Below, one piece after another: positions 5,366 through 12,782 of a stretch of DNA of 16,767 bases. Source of the DNA: Planctomycetota bacterium (GTDB lineage Bacteria > Planctomycetota > B15-G4); NCBI GenBank assembly GCA_003644265.1, contig QNBX01000101.1, positions 1-16,767 on the forward strand, written 5' to 3'. Below the pieces are notes generated by a model. It saw only the letters and a program-made list of their open reading frames with translations. It had not been told where the DNA came from and did not search any database. A program made the translations under genes and the position numbers. The number at the start of each line of letters is the position of its first letter. Within the stretch, counting starts at the first letter, position 1.

Positions 5366-6808
5366 TCAGACGCGTACGTCTGCGGCCACCTGGGACAGGT
5401 CGGGGGCGTGCTCGGCCAGCGCCGGACGCACCACCTCCCCCAGGAACTCGAGCACCTGCTCCGGAGCGCGGCCCACGAAGCGTGTCGGCTCACACAGGGC
5501 GGGCAGGTCGTCCTTCACCGACGCGAACAACGGGTCGTCGGCCAGACGCTGCAACAGGTCGTTGGCCTCGCCCTCCTGCTTGACGCGCGCGCCGGCGGCC
5601 ACGCTGTGCTCGCGGATGGCCTCGTGCAGGGTCTGGCGGTCGCCGCCGCGACGCACGGCCTCCAGCATGATGGTCTCGGAGGCCATGAACGGCAGCTCCT
5701 CCAACAGGTGCTTCTGCACCACCTTGGGGTGCACCACCAGGCCGCCGCCCACGTCCAGCACCAGCTGCAGGATGGCGTCGGCCGCCAGGAAGGCCTGGGC
5801 CGTGGAGAGGCGCCGGTTGGCCGAATCGTCCAGGCTGCGTTCGAGCCACTGGGTGGCCGCGGTCTCGGCCGGGTTCAGCAGCAGCGACTGCAGGAAGCGC
5901 GCCAGGGCGCAGATCCGCTCGCAGCGCATGGGGTTGCGCTTGTAGGGCATGGCCGAGCTGCCGATCTGGCTCTTGCCGTAGGGCTCCTCGACCTCCTTGA
6001 GGTGCGCCAGCAGGCGCAGGTCGGTGGCCATCTTGGAGGCGCTCTGGGCCAGCCCCGCCAGGGCCGCCAGCACCGTGAAGTCGGACTTGCGCGTGTAGGT
6101 CTGGCCGGTGATGGGCCAGCTGCGCGAGAAACCCATGCGCTCGCAGACGGCCTGGTCCAGGCGGCGCACCGCGGCGTGGTCACCGTTGAGCAGCTGCAGG
6201 AAGCTGGCCTGGGTGCCGGTGGTGCCCTTGACGCCGCGGAAGCGCAGCTCGTCGCGCACGCGCTGCAGGGCCAGGGCGTCCTCCAGCAGGTCCTGGATCC
6301 AGAGGCAGGCGCGCTTGCCCACCGTGGTCGGCTGGGCCGGCTGGAAGTGCGTGTAGCCCAGGGTGGCCAGCTGCCGATGCTGCTCGGCAAAGCCCGACAG
6401 GGCGTCGATGGCGGCCCAGAGCGTGGGCAGCAGGATGTCCAGCCCGTCGCGGATCTGGATCAGCTCGCTGTTGTCGGTCACGAAGCAGCTCGTGGCGCCC
6501 AGGTGGATGATCGGTCGGGCGGCGGGAGCCTGCTCACCCAGGGCGTGCACATGTGCCATGACGTCGTGGCGCAGCTCGCGCTCCAGCGCGTCGGCGCGGT
6601 CCATGTCCACGTCGTCGACGTGCGCGGCCAACTCGTCGATCTGCTCGTCGCTGATGTCGAGCCCCAGCTCCTGCTCGCTGGCGGCCAGGGCCAGCCACAG
6701 ACGGCGCCAGTGCCGATGCCGCGTGAGGTCGGAGAAGTTGCGGCGCATGGCCTCGCTGGCGTAGCGCCGGGCCAGGGGGGAGTCGTAGGTCTCGTGCGGC
6801 GAGCTCAT
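5366..6808 (-). CDS. purB: Adenylosuccinate lyase
   Basis: The 480-residue enzyme removes fumarate from adenylosuccinate and from SAICAR, acting twice in purine synthesis. Diagnostic parts are ATSCFVTDN (105-113), the catalytic-base region GYTHFQPAQPTTVGKRA (151-167, His154) and the fumarase/aspartase superfamily signature GSSAMPYKRNPMRCER (283-298), which includes the flexible-loop serines 284-285. The Tyr in MPYKRNP, where the short bacterial enzymes usually have His, together with the 480-residue length, matches the animal-like ADSL branch better than the B. subtilis-type (about 430) or E. coli-type (about 456) enzymes. ATG 6808 gives the conserved N-terminus (YDSPLARRYAS, as in animal ADSL). 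It sits in the middle of the minus-strand run, 162 bp after the VanZ-like gene. Confidence 0.96.
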   Translation of the reverse strand: MSSPHETYDSPLARRYASEAMRRNFSDLTRHRHWRRLWLALAASEQELGLDISDEQIDELAAHVDDVDMDRADALERELRHDVMAHVHALGEQAPAARPIIHLGATSCFVTDNSELIQIRDGLDILLPTLWAAIDALSGFAEQHRQLATLGYTHFQPAQPTTVGKRACLWIQDLLEDALALQRVRDELRFRGVKGTTGTQASFLQLLNGDHAAVRRLDQAVCERMGFSRSWPITGQTYTRKSDFTVLAALAGLAQSASKMATDLRLLAHLKEVEEPYGKSQIGSSAMPYKRNPMRCERICALARFLQSLLLNPAETAATQWLERSLDDSANRRLSTAQAFLAADAILQLVLDVGGGLVVHPKVVQKHLLEELPFMASETIMLEAVRRGGDRQTLHEAIREHSVAAGARVKQEGEANDLLQRLADDPLFASVKDDLPALCEPTRFVGRAPEQVLEFLGEVVRPALAEHAPDLSQVAADVRV

Positions 6809-6862
6809 GGCACTCGGGACATGGGGAACGGGGGCGAAAGGTCCGGCAGCGTAGCGCCACGC

Positions 6863-6902
6863 CCGGCGAGCGATCCACCGCCACCGGCGAGCGATCCACC
6901 GC
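6863..6902. repeat. 19-bp direct repeat upstream of purB
   Basis: CCGGCGAGCGATCCACCGC occurs at 6863-6881 and again, identical, at 6884-6902, a 21-bp period, or two helical turns. It lies in the 162-bp non-coding gap before purB, about 55 bp upstream of its ATG. This could be a two-site operator, or simply a small duplication. Confidence 0.7.
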
Positions 6903-6970
6903 AGCGGGAGCGAACGCCCCCGCGCGGCTGCCGTGCCGTCGCGGCAACGACGCTCCAGCCCGGGCGAGCC

Positions 6971-7429
6971 TCAGGCCGCGGCCGCCAGCCAGCCCGGCGC
7001 CCAGGTCGACAGGGCCCCGGCCACCAGGGTCGCCGCGAGCGCCCACGCCGCGCGGCCCCAATGCACGCGCCCGCCCTCCAGGGCCCAGGGCGAGCCCAGC
7101 ACGCCCACCGCGTTGGTGCCCATGTCCCACCAGCTGGCGTGACGCCCCACCAGGCCCTGCCCCAGCTCCAGCGCCCCGGCGTAGGCCAGGGCCACCAGGC
7201 TGGCCACCAGCCACGGCCCCCGCGGCCGGCCGATCTCGCGCGAGGCCCACGCCAGGCCGAGCAACAGCGCCTCCAGCCCGAACAGCCCGGCGTGGACGCA
7301 GTTGCTCACGAAGGCGTTGTGGGCCAGGGGCAGCTTGGACACCTCGCGGCTGATCAGCAGCCAGAACAGCGCGGCGCTCCAGCCCAGGGCCAGCACCAGC
7401 GCCACCCGGCGCGGCAGGCTCAGTCGCAC
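6971..7429 (-). CDS. VanZ-like membrane protein
   Basis: The 152-residue protein has about four hydrophobic helices: 9-27, 44-62, 72-92 and 126-142. The segment ALELGQGLVGRHASWWDMGTNAVGVLGS, split by helix ends at about 86-113, matches the VanZ-like signature, in which a Glu-x-x-Gln helix is followed by an Asp-x-x-x-Asn motif before the next helix (E88, Q91, D102, N106). VanZ itself gives low-level teicoplanin resistance; most relatives have no known role, so no resistance should be assumed here. GTG 7429 overlaps the end of the upstream HATPase gene by 10 bp, with no room for another start, which indicates coupled translation. Longer forms of the reading frame run through the HATPase gene and are rejected. 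Confidence 0.8.
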   Translation of the reverse strand: MRLSLPRRVALVLALGWSAALFWLLISREVSKLPLAHNAFVSNCVHAGLFGLEALLLGLAWASREIGRPRGPWLVASLVALAYAGALELGQGLVGRHASWWDMGTNAVGVLGSPWALEGGRVHWGRAAWALAATLVAGALSTWAPGWLAAAA

Positions 7430-7845
7430 GTCTGGTCGAGGCGACGCAGCATGGACACGCGCGTCCCCCCGTCCGGGAAGCCGCGCACCTTGACCACATC
7501 CATCAGCGTGTGCATGAGCTGGAAGCCGCGGCCTCGTTCGGCGCTGTCGTCCTGTTGGATGGGTACGCCCAGTGGGGCGCGATCGCTGCCTGAATCGCGC
7601 AGCGAGACGCAGATGTAGCGCGGCCCGTAGCGCAGGCGCACGTCCACCGATCCGCGGCTGCCCACCAGCCCATGCTCCACCGCGTTCTCCAGCGCCTCGG
7701 AGAAGGCCAGCACCACGGCGCGGCGCACCTGATCGTTCACGCAACGGTCGCGCAGGAAGCTGGTCAGCATGGTGCGCAGGCCGCGCACCGGCAGCGGGTC
7801 GCCGTCCAGGTGCAGCATGCGATGCATGGAGGAGGACTGGCTCAC
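7420..7845 (-). CDS. RsbW-like HATPase (serine kinase/anti-sigma type)
   Basis: This 141-residue protein is a stand-alone GHKL ATPase domain of the HATPase_c_2 type. The N box is AFSEALENAVEHG (47-59, with Asn54), the G1 box is LRDSGSD (82-88), and the G2 box is GRGFQLM (105-111). The size matches RsbW/SpoIIAB-like regulators, which bind a sigma factor or phosphorylate a STAS-domain antagonist. No sigma factor, STAS protein or PP2C phosphatase is visible nearby, so the partner must lie elsewhere. The start GTG 7845 overlaps the nadC stop as GTGA; an internal ATG six codons later is the alternative. Placement between nadC and a VanZ-like gene gives no direct clue to its target. Confidence 0.88.
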   Translation of the reverse strand: MSQSSSMHRMLHLDGDPLPVRGLRTMLTSFLRDRCVNDQVRRAVVLAFSEALENAVEHGLVGSRGSVDVRLRYGPRYICVSLRDSGSDRAPLGVPIQQDDSAERGRGFQLMHTLMDVVKVRGFPDGGTRVSMLRRLDQTCD

Positions 7846-8771
7846 GCCGCGCCCTCGGGTTCGATCAACAGGGACAGGTCGAGCGCCGGAGCCGAGTGGG
7901 TCAGGGCGCCCACGCTGATGCGATCGACACCGCTGCTCGCGACGGCCGCTACGGTCTGCAACGACACGCCGCCGCTGGCCTCCAGCAGGAACTGCGCCCG
8001 GCGCGGGTGCTCGGCCAGGACCTCGACCGCGTGGGTCAGGCCCTCCACGCCGAAGTTGTCCAGCAGGATCACGTCGGCGCCACCGTCCGCCACGGCGCGG
8101 GCCTCGTCCAGGTCGCGGGCCTCGGCGGTGATGCGCATGCCCTGCGGCGCGCCCGCGCGCACCTGCTCCAGCAGCTCGCGGTAACCGCCCGCGCCCGAGA
8201 AGGCGAAGTGGTTCTCCTTGATGAGCACCTCGTCGTACAGCCCGATGCGATGGTTGACGCCGCCACCGTGCAGCACGGCCGCCTTCTCCGCCAGGCGCCA
8301 GCCCGGCGTGGTCTTGCGCGTGTCGACCACCGCGGCGCGGGTGCCCGAGACCTCGCGCACGAACTGCGCCACCAGGCTGGCCACGCCCGAGAGGCGACAC
8401 AGCACGTTGAGCGCGGTGCGCTCGGCCTCCAGCAACGAGGCCGCTGGACCGCGAGCGCTGAGCACCAGGTCTCCCGGCTCCACCGCGGCGCCATCGCCGC
8501 GCTCCACCGTCACGACCACCTGGGGATCGACCAGCGCGAACACCGCCACGGCCAACTCGACGCCGGAGAGCCGGCCGGCCTGCTTGGCCACGATGCGCGC
8601 CCCGGCGATGGGCCCGCGACCACCCAGGGCCAGGGCCGTGGTCACGTCGCCCGCTTGGCCCAGGTCTTCGGCCAGCGCGGCCCGAAGCTGGGACACGATG
8701 AAGGGCGGCAGGGACGCCACCGCAGCCGAGTCGTTATGGGGGCTGGCCGAGGACGCCATGGGATCACCCAT
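7842..8771 (-). CDS. nadC: Quinolinate phosphoribosyltransferase (carboxylating)
   Basis: The 309-residue enzyme converts quinolinate and PRPP to nicotinate mononucleotide, releasing CO2 and pyrophosphate, in de novo NAD synthesis. It shows AEDLGQAGDVTT (34-45), DTRKTTPGWR (150-159), HGGGVNHR (168-175), LIKENH (183-188), LLDN (236-239) and EASGG (264-268), in the order expected of the type II phosphoribosyltransferase fold. ATG 8771 begins one base after the stop of the ComEA-like gene; ATG 8759, preceded by GGGTGAT, is a plausible alternative that removes four residues. The first 20 residues are an unconserved extension either way. Its own stop overlaps the next gene as GTGA, so nadC and the HATPase gene are probably co-translated. 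nadA and nadB are not in the window. Confidence 0.95.
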   Translation of the reverse strand: MGDPMASSASPHNDSAAVASLPPFIVSQLRAALAEDLGQAGDVTTALALGGRGPIAGARIVAKQAGRLSGVELAVAVFALVDPQVVVTVERGDGAAVEPGDLVLSARGPAASLLEAERTALNVLCRLSGVASLVAQFVREVSGTRAAVVDTRKTTPGWRLAEKAAVLHGGGVNHRIGLYDEVLIKENHFAFSGAGGYRELLEQVRAGAPQGMRITAEARDLDEARAVADGGADVILLDNFGVEGLTHAVEVLAEHPRRAQFLLEASGGVSLQTVAAVASSGVDRISVGALTHSAPALDLSLLIEPEGAA

Positions 8772-8772
8772 G

Positions 8773-9162
8773 CTACCGCAGGGACTCCTCTCCGGCGAGC
8801 CGGACGGCGCGCCAGCGCTCCAACAGGACCTCGCCGACGCCACGAACATCCTGCGCCGCGGCCTCACTCAGAGCGCCCCCCGCGGCTTGGCGAGCCTGCT
8901 CCAGGCGCCCGGCCAGCACCGGCCCCACTCCGGGCAGCAGGCGGAACTCTGCGCCCTCCAGGGTCTCCAGACGCAGGGGGACCGGCTCGCCCGCCCGCGT
9001 GGCCGGCACCTGGTCAGGACCCGCCCAGAGGGCCCGGAGCACGGCCAACACCCCCAGCAGCAGCAGACCCCGCTCCCGCAGCGGGGGGCCCCGCGACGGT
9101 GTACGTGGGCGCTCTGGCCCCGAGCGAAACCCGGGGCATGGGCGCTGCGTGACATGACTCAT
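8773..9162 (-). CDS. ComEA-like helix-hairpin-helix protein with a membrane anchor
   Basis: The 129-residue product has a basic N-terminal tail, one hydrophobic segment (about 32-48) and two helix-hairpin-helix motifs, LLPGVGPVLAGRL (75-87) and VRGVGEVLLERW (106-117). This is the layout of ComEA, which holds double-stranded DNA at the cell surface during transformation; anchored relatives of unproven role are common. ATG 9162 follows GAGGGG closely and is preferred over the overlapping out-of-frame ATG 9155. The loop between anchor and HhH pair is short, so DNA would be held near the membrane. No comEC or pilus gene is nearby, so competence itself is not shown. Its stop is one base from the nadC start. 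Confidence 0.8.
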   Translation of the reverse strand: MSHVTQRPCPGFRSGPERPRTPSRGPPLRERGLLLLGVLAVLRALWAGPDQVPATRAGEPVPLRLETLEGAEFRLLPGVGPVLAGRLEQARQAAGGALSEAAAQDVRGVGEVLLERWRAVRLAGEESLR

Positions 9163-9232
9163 GCCCCTCTGACGGCACCCGGACCTCAGCGTGACGCCCG
9201 CGACCGGGACGTCCCGTTGTTGCTGCAGGCAG

Positions 9233-10168
9233 CTAGCAGCGCGGGGCGAAGCGGCTGAAGAACTGGTCGAAGACGGCGTTGAGGCAGATGTGCAGGCTGG
9301 CCTCGTCCACCACCGCGAAGGCCTGGTCCCCCACACCTAGCGCCAGCCCCTCGACCGACGGCTCCAGCGAGCACAGCAGCTCGTCGGAGACCCGGAACTC
9401 CAGCCGGGCTCCCCGGCGCGACACGCTGATCGAGTGGGACAGGGCCGTGACGGACTCGTGCAGGCGGCGGCACTGCTGCTGACGCTCCGGCGCCAGCTCG
9501 AGCTCGGCCAGCAGGGTGGCCACCAGGCTGGGGGAGGCTGTCGGGGGCGCGTCCGGCGGCGGCCAGTGCGAGCTGGGAGGCGGGAGCTGAGCCTCGGCAG
9601 GGCCACGGCCACGGCCGGGCGCGGGCGCGGGCGCGCCGCTCGACGCGCAGGCCACGGGCTCGTCAGCCGGGCCCAGCTCGGTCAGCAGCGTCTGGGGCGT
9701 GCCGTCCGAGGCCGAGGCCTGGGTGTATTCCAGCAGGCGCGCGTCCACGCCGCCGAGCAGCTCGAGCAGGGGCCCCTCGCTGTCCGCAAAGCGCGACGAG
9801 AGCAGCACGAAGCGCGGGCGCTGGTGGGCGTCCAGGCCGTTGTGGCCGTAGAGCCGCTCCAGCAGCCAGCGGCCCGACACCAGCGCCGCCAGCACCGCGG
9901 CCAGGCGACCGAGCCCCGCGGGCAGACCCGCGTCGCAGAACAGCGCCACCACCGGTCGGCCCTCGCCATCGCGGAGCAACAGGTCGAGCCAGAGCTCCTG
10001 GTCCAGCCGGAGATCGACGTCGAGCATGGTCAGCCCTGGCTCCAACAGCTCGGGCTGGCGGGCCAGGAGCTGCAGCGTTCGCTGCGCCTCTTCCGACCGC
10101 TGCGCGTGGCCAGGCCCCTCCGAGTCGGGCAGAATGCCGCCTCGCTCCTCGGGGTTCGGGATTCTCAC
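9233..10168 (-). CDS. Unrecognised two-part protein with a possible degenerate nuclease-like domain
   Basis: From GTG 10168 the product is 311 residues. An alpha-beta domain (about 25-150) contains EAQRTLQLLARQPELLEPG, then LDVDLRLDQELWLDLLLRDG and RPVVALFCDAGLP. This order (helix, strand with Asp, then a 'D-L-L-x-R-D-x-x-G-R-x-V-V' hairpin) recalls PD-(D/E)xK proteins of the NucS/DUF91 kind. Where an active enzyme would have E-x-K, this has L-F-C, so it may be inactive or the resemblance may be false. A Pro/Ala-rich linker (168-212) leads to a second domain (213-311) with no recognised family. The start is uncertain: GTG 10168 lies only 6 bp from the divergent ATG 10175, while ATG 10027 would remove conserved-looking sequence. 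It is the most upstream gene of the minus-strand run. Confidence 0.65.
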   Translation of the reverse strand: MRIPNPEERGGILPDSEGPGHAQRSEEAQRTLQLLARQPELLEPGLTMLDVDLRLDQELWLDLLLRDGEGRPVVALFCDAGLPAGLGRLAAVLAALVSGRWLLERLYGHNGLDAHQRPRFVLLSSRFADSEGPLLELLGGVDARLLEYTQASASDGTPQTLLTELGPADEPVACASSGAPAPAPGRGRGPAEAQLPPPSSHWPPPDAPPTASPSLVATLLAELELAPERQQQCRRLHESVTALSHSISVSRRGARLEFRVSDELLCSLEPSVEGLALGVGDQAFAVVDEASLHICLNAVFDQFFSRFAPRC

Positions 10169-10174
10169 AGGTCC

Positions 10175-11308
10175 ATGCACAAGCCGCTCGCCGATCTCCG
10201 TTTGCAGTTCCCTGTCTCCCAGGGATGGATCTACTTCAATCACGCTGCTGTCTGCCCTCTGGCCGTCCCAGTGGCCCGGGCGGTTGGTCGATTCCTGGAA
10301 GACGCCCTCGCCAACGGCTCCACCGGCTACCGCGAGTGGGACGCGGTTCGTACCGCTGGACGGCACCGAGCCGCGCGCCTCGTGGGCTGCGCCGATGGAG
10401 AGGTTGCTCTGACGACGAGCACCTCCCAGGGTTTGATCGCGGTCGCCGAAGGGATCTACCTGACCTCCGGCGATGAGATCATCGTGGTGGAGAATGACTT
10501 TCCGGCCAACCGGATTCCATGGTTTCGGCAGCAGAGGCGCGGCGCACGGGTGGTGGAGGTGCCACGGGATGCCGACGGCAGCGTGACAGCCGAGGCCATC
10601 CTGGAGCGAGTCACGCCGCGTACGCGGCTGCTGGCCCTGCCCTGGGTGCTGTTCGACAACGGCTGCCGCATCGACATCGAGGCCGTGGGGCGCGGCCTGG
10701 GCGAGCACCCGGCCTGGCTGTGCGTGGACGCCATCCAGGGCCTGGGCGCCTTCCCCATGGACATGACCGGCTGGCGCATCGACGCCCTGGCCGCCGACAG
10801 CCACAAGTGGATGCTGGGCACCGAGGGCATCGGCCTGCTGTGCGTGCGCCAGGAGCGACTGGACGAGCTGGACAGCCCGCTGGTGTCGTGGCTCAGCATG
10901 GAGCGGCCTTTTGACCCCTGGCAGCCCGGCGCCAGCCTGCGCGCCGACGCCCGCCGGCATGAGTTTGCCACCCTGCCCACGGCCCTGGTCTACGGCCTGG
11001 ACGCCTGCCTGGAGCTGCTGCTGACCACGGGCGCCGAGCCCATGGCGCGCCAGGTGCTGAGCGTCACTGACACCCTGGCCGAGGGCTTGAGCGAGCGCGG
11101 TTGGCGTGTCATCAGCCCGCGCGAGCGTCCCGATCAACGCAGCGGCATCGTGGCGGCCGTGCCCCCGCGCGGCACGGCGGAGGAGGCCGTGGCGGCGTTG
11201 GAGGCGGCGCGTGTCTCGGTCACGCCCCGGGGCGGCGCCGTGCGCTTCTCGCCCCACGCCTGGAACACGACGGACGAGGTGGCCGAACTGCTCGAGCGGC
11301 TGCCCTGA
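10175..11308 (+). CDS. Class V aminotransferase family PLP enzyme
   Basis: The 377-residue protein has the fold-type I PLP layout of class V: an N-terminal GWIYFNHAAVCPL (17-29), the phosphate-site segment TTSTSQGL (80-87), VDAIQGLGAFPMD (184-196, where Asp185 and Gln188 would contact the cofactor) and the Schiff-base lysine in ADSHKWMLGTEGIG (Lys211). It resembles SufS/isopenicillin-epimerase-type proteins. The C-terminal region (VSVTPRGGAVRFSPHAWNT) lacks the cysteine-bearing loop of true cysteine desulfurases, so desulfurase activity is unlikely and the substrate is unknown. Kynureninase-like or epimerase-like relatives are possible. ATG 10175 is the start that gives the conserved N-terminus. 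It leads a plus-strand trio with the CPBP and hexapeptide genes. Confidence 0.88.
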   Translation: MHKPLADLRLQFPVSQGWIYFNHAAVCPLAVPVARAVGRFLEDALANGSTGYREWDAVRTAGRHRAARLVGCADGEVALTTSTSQGLIAVAEGIYLTSGDEIIVVENDFPANRIPWFRQQRRGARVVEVPRDADGSVTAEAILERVTPRTRLLALPWVLFDNGCRIDIEAVGRGLGEHPAWLCVDAIQGLGAFPMDMTGWRIDALAADSHKWMLGTEGIGLLCVRQERLDELDSPLVSWLSMERPFDPWQPGASLRADARRHEFATLPTALVYGLDACLELLLTTGAEPMARQVLSVTDTLAEGLSERGWRVISPRERPDQRSGIVAAVPPRGTAEEAVAALEAARVSVTPRGGAVRFSPHAWNTTDEVAELLERLP

Positions 11309-11336
11309 GGTGATCAACGCCGAGTCAGCGCCGGAC

Positions 11337-12137
11337 ATGCTGGAGACGGTCGTCGGGCTGCTGCTGCCCCTGACCCCCCTGGCCCTGTGCATCCTGGCCG
11401 CGAGCCTGTGGAGACGCCAGCTGAGGCCCCGGCTGCAGCCCCTGCCGCCCCCCCGGGATCGCTCCGGTGGGCTGCTGGCGCTGTTCCTGGTGGGCTGGGT
11501 CGGGACGCAGACGATCTACGCGCTGGTGGCCGGGCTGCGCGGCGGCCTGCCCGACACGCTGGGGCCCGTGCTGGCGCTGCAGTCGGGCGCCAACCTGGTG
11601 GCCGTGGCGGCGGTGGTGCTGCTGGCCCGGCGCACGCCGGGGGGGCCGGCCGCGCTGGGGCTGAGGCCGCGACGCCCGCTGCTGGACCCTCCCGCAGCTC
11701 TGTTGGCGTGGCTGATCGTGCTGCCGATCCTGGCGGCAGGCGCCTGGCTGAATCAGGCGGCGCTGGAGTGGCTGGAGCTGCCCACGGGCATTCAGGACCA
11801 CCTGCAGCGTTTCCTCGCCGAGGGCGACGCGGCGACGCCCTGGCCCTGGCTGGCCATGGTGCTCGTGATCCCTTTCTGTGAAGAGCTGGTCTTCCGCGGC
11901 GCGCTCTACGGCGGCCTGCGACGCCTGGTCCCGGCCTGGGCGGCCATGCTGCTCTCGGGGCTGGTGTTCGGCCTCTCCCATGACCCGCAGGTCATGCTGC
12001 CCGTGGCGGCCCTGGGCGTCATGCTGGCCTGGCTGTACGAGCGCACGGGCAGCCTCGCGGCCCCGACCCTGCTGCACGGACTGCAGAACGCCGCCACCCT
12101 GGCCCTCGCCACCTGGTTCCCGGAATCGCTGACATGA
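11337..12137 (+). CDS. CPBP-family intramembrane metalloprotease homologue
   Basis: The 266-residue protein has about seven hydrophobic helices. The C-terminal half bears the CPBP (Abi/Rce1-like) motifs: EELVFRG with Glu182-Glu183 and Arg187, FGLSHD (211-216, His215), and LLHGLQNA (246-253, His248 and Asn251). In studied relatives the glutamates and histidines line a membrane active site that cuts CAAX-type or other substrates; here the target is unknown. Starts: ATG 11337 puts a membrane helix at the N-terminus at once. GTG 11310, two bases after the aminotransferase stop, would add nine residues, but the GAGGTGATC sequence there overlaps that codon rather than lying before it. The gene ends in an ATGA overlap with the next gene, so the two are probably co-translated. 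Confidence 0.87.
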   Translation: MLETVVGLLLPLTPLALCILAASLWRRQLRPRLQPLPPPRDRSGGLLALFLVGWVGTQTIYALVAGLRGGLPDTLGPVLALQSGANLVAVAAVVLLARRTPGGPAALGLRPRRPLLDPPAALLAWLIVLPILAAGAWLNQAALEWLELPTGIQDHLQRFLAEGDAATPWPWLAMVLVIPFCEELVFRGALYGGLRRLVPAWAAMLLSGLVFGLSHDPQVMLPVAALGVMLAWLYERTGSLAAPTLLHGLQNAATLALATWFPESLT

Positions 12138-12646
12138 CCGACGAGACCCGCCGCGTGCTGTTACCTCGAGGCGAGGCCCTGGTGGCCAACAGCGCCACGG
12201 TCCTGGGGCGGGTGCGCCTCGGGGCCCGGGTCTCGGTCTGGTACAGCGCCGTCGTGCGTGGCGACAGCGACGCCATCTCCCTGGGCGAGCTGACCAACGT
12301 GCAGGACGGCGCGGTGATCCACGCCGACACCGGCGTACCCAATGACATCGGCGCCTGGGTCACCATCGGCCACGGCGCGGTGGTGCACGGGCGGCGCGTG
12401 GGAGACCGCTGCCTGATCGGCATCGGCGCGGTGGTGTTGGGCGGAGCCGAGATCGGCGACGAGTGCATCGTGGCGGCGGGCGCCGTGGTGCGCGAGGGCG
12501 CCGTGATCCCGCCGCGCTCGCTGGTGGCCGGCGTGCCCGCCAAGCGGCTGCGCGAGGTGACGCCCGAGGAGGCGGCGGCCTTCGTGTCCCACGCCGAGCA
12601 CTACTGGGAGCTGGCCCAGGGCCACCAACCCCCCGGCTGGAGTTGA
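12134..12646 (+). CDS. Gamma carbonic anhydrase-like hexapeptide-repeat protein
   Basis: The 170-residue protein is built of left-handed beta-helix hexapeptides (for example VLGRVRLGARVSVWYSAVV, and IGIGAVVLGGAEIGDEC at 95-111). Three histidines, His63 (VIHAD), His80 and His85 (GHGAVVHG), are spaced as in gamma carbonic anhydrases, where they bind zinc across subunits of a trimer. Arg42 (VVRGD) and Gln57 (NVQDG) match further active-site positions. The acidic proton-shuttle loop of the archaeal Cam enzyme is absent, as in the CamH/YrdA group, many of which show little activity. ATG 12134 overlaps the previous stop. The C-terminus has a short helical tail (EHYWELAQGH). It is the last gene of its unit. 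A role in CO2/bicarbonate balance is family inference. Confidence 0.9.
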   Translation: MTDETRRVLLPRGEALVANSATVLGRVRLGARVSVWYSAVVRGDSDAISLGELTNVQDGAVIHADTGVPNDIGAWVTIGHGAVVHGRRVGDRCLIGIGAVVLGGAEIGDECIVAAGAVVREGAVIPPRSLVAGVPAKRLREVTPEEAAAFVSHAEHYWELAQGHQPPGWS

Positions 12647-12782
12647 GCGGCGCTTGGCGCCGGTCCCGCGGGTGCCGGGCGGGCCTCGGAGAGCACCTCC
12701 CGCTGGCAGCACCGGCACATCCCGCGGCCTGCCCGGCGTCCCGATTCCCGCGCAGGCCGCTTCTGCCCCGTCGCGTCCGACT

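Noticed and set aside
6971..7429. Teicoplanin resistance determinant
   Set aside because: VanZ-like folds are widespread and mostly unrelated to resistance; there are no vanA-type partners nearby.
5408..7618. 736-codon plus-strand frame opposite purB and its neighbours
   Set aside because: Composition is a reversed reading of purB (Gln/Leu/Ala/Gly-rich), while purB has complete motifs on the other strand.
7572..9152. 526-codon plus-strand frame opposite nadC
   Set aside because: Antisense shadow; nadC motifs are intact on the minus strand.
12161..12782. Continuation of the transposase-like frame through the hexapeptide gene
   Set aside because: It is antisense to a well-supported gene and loses all resemblance to transposases beyond about residue 83.
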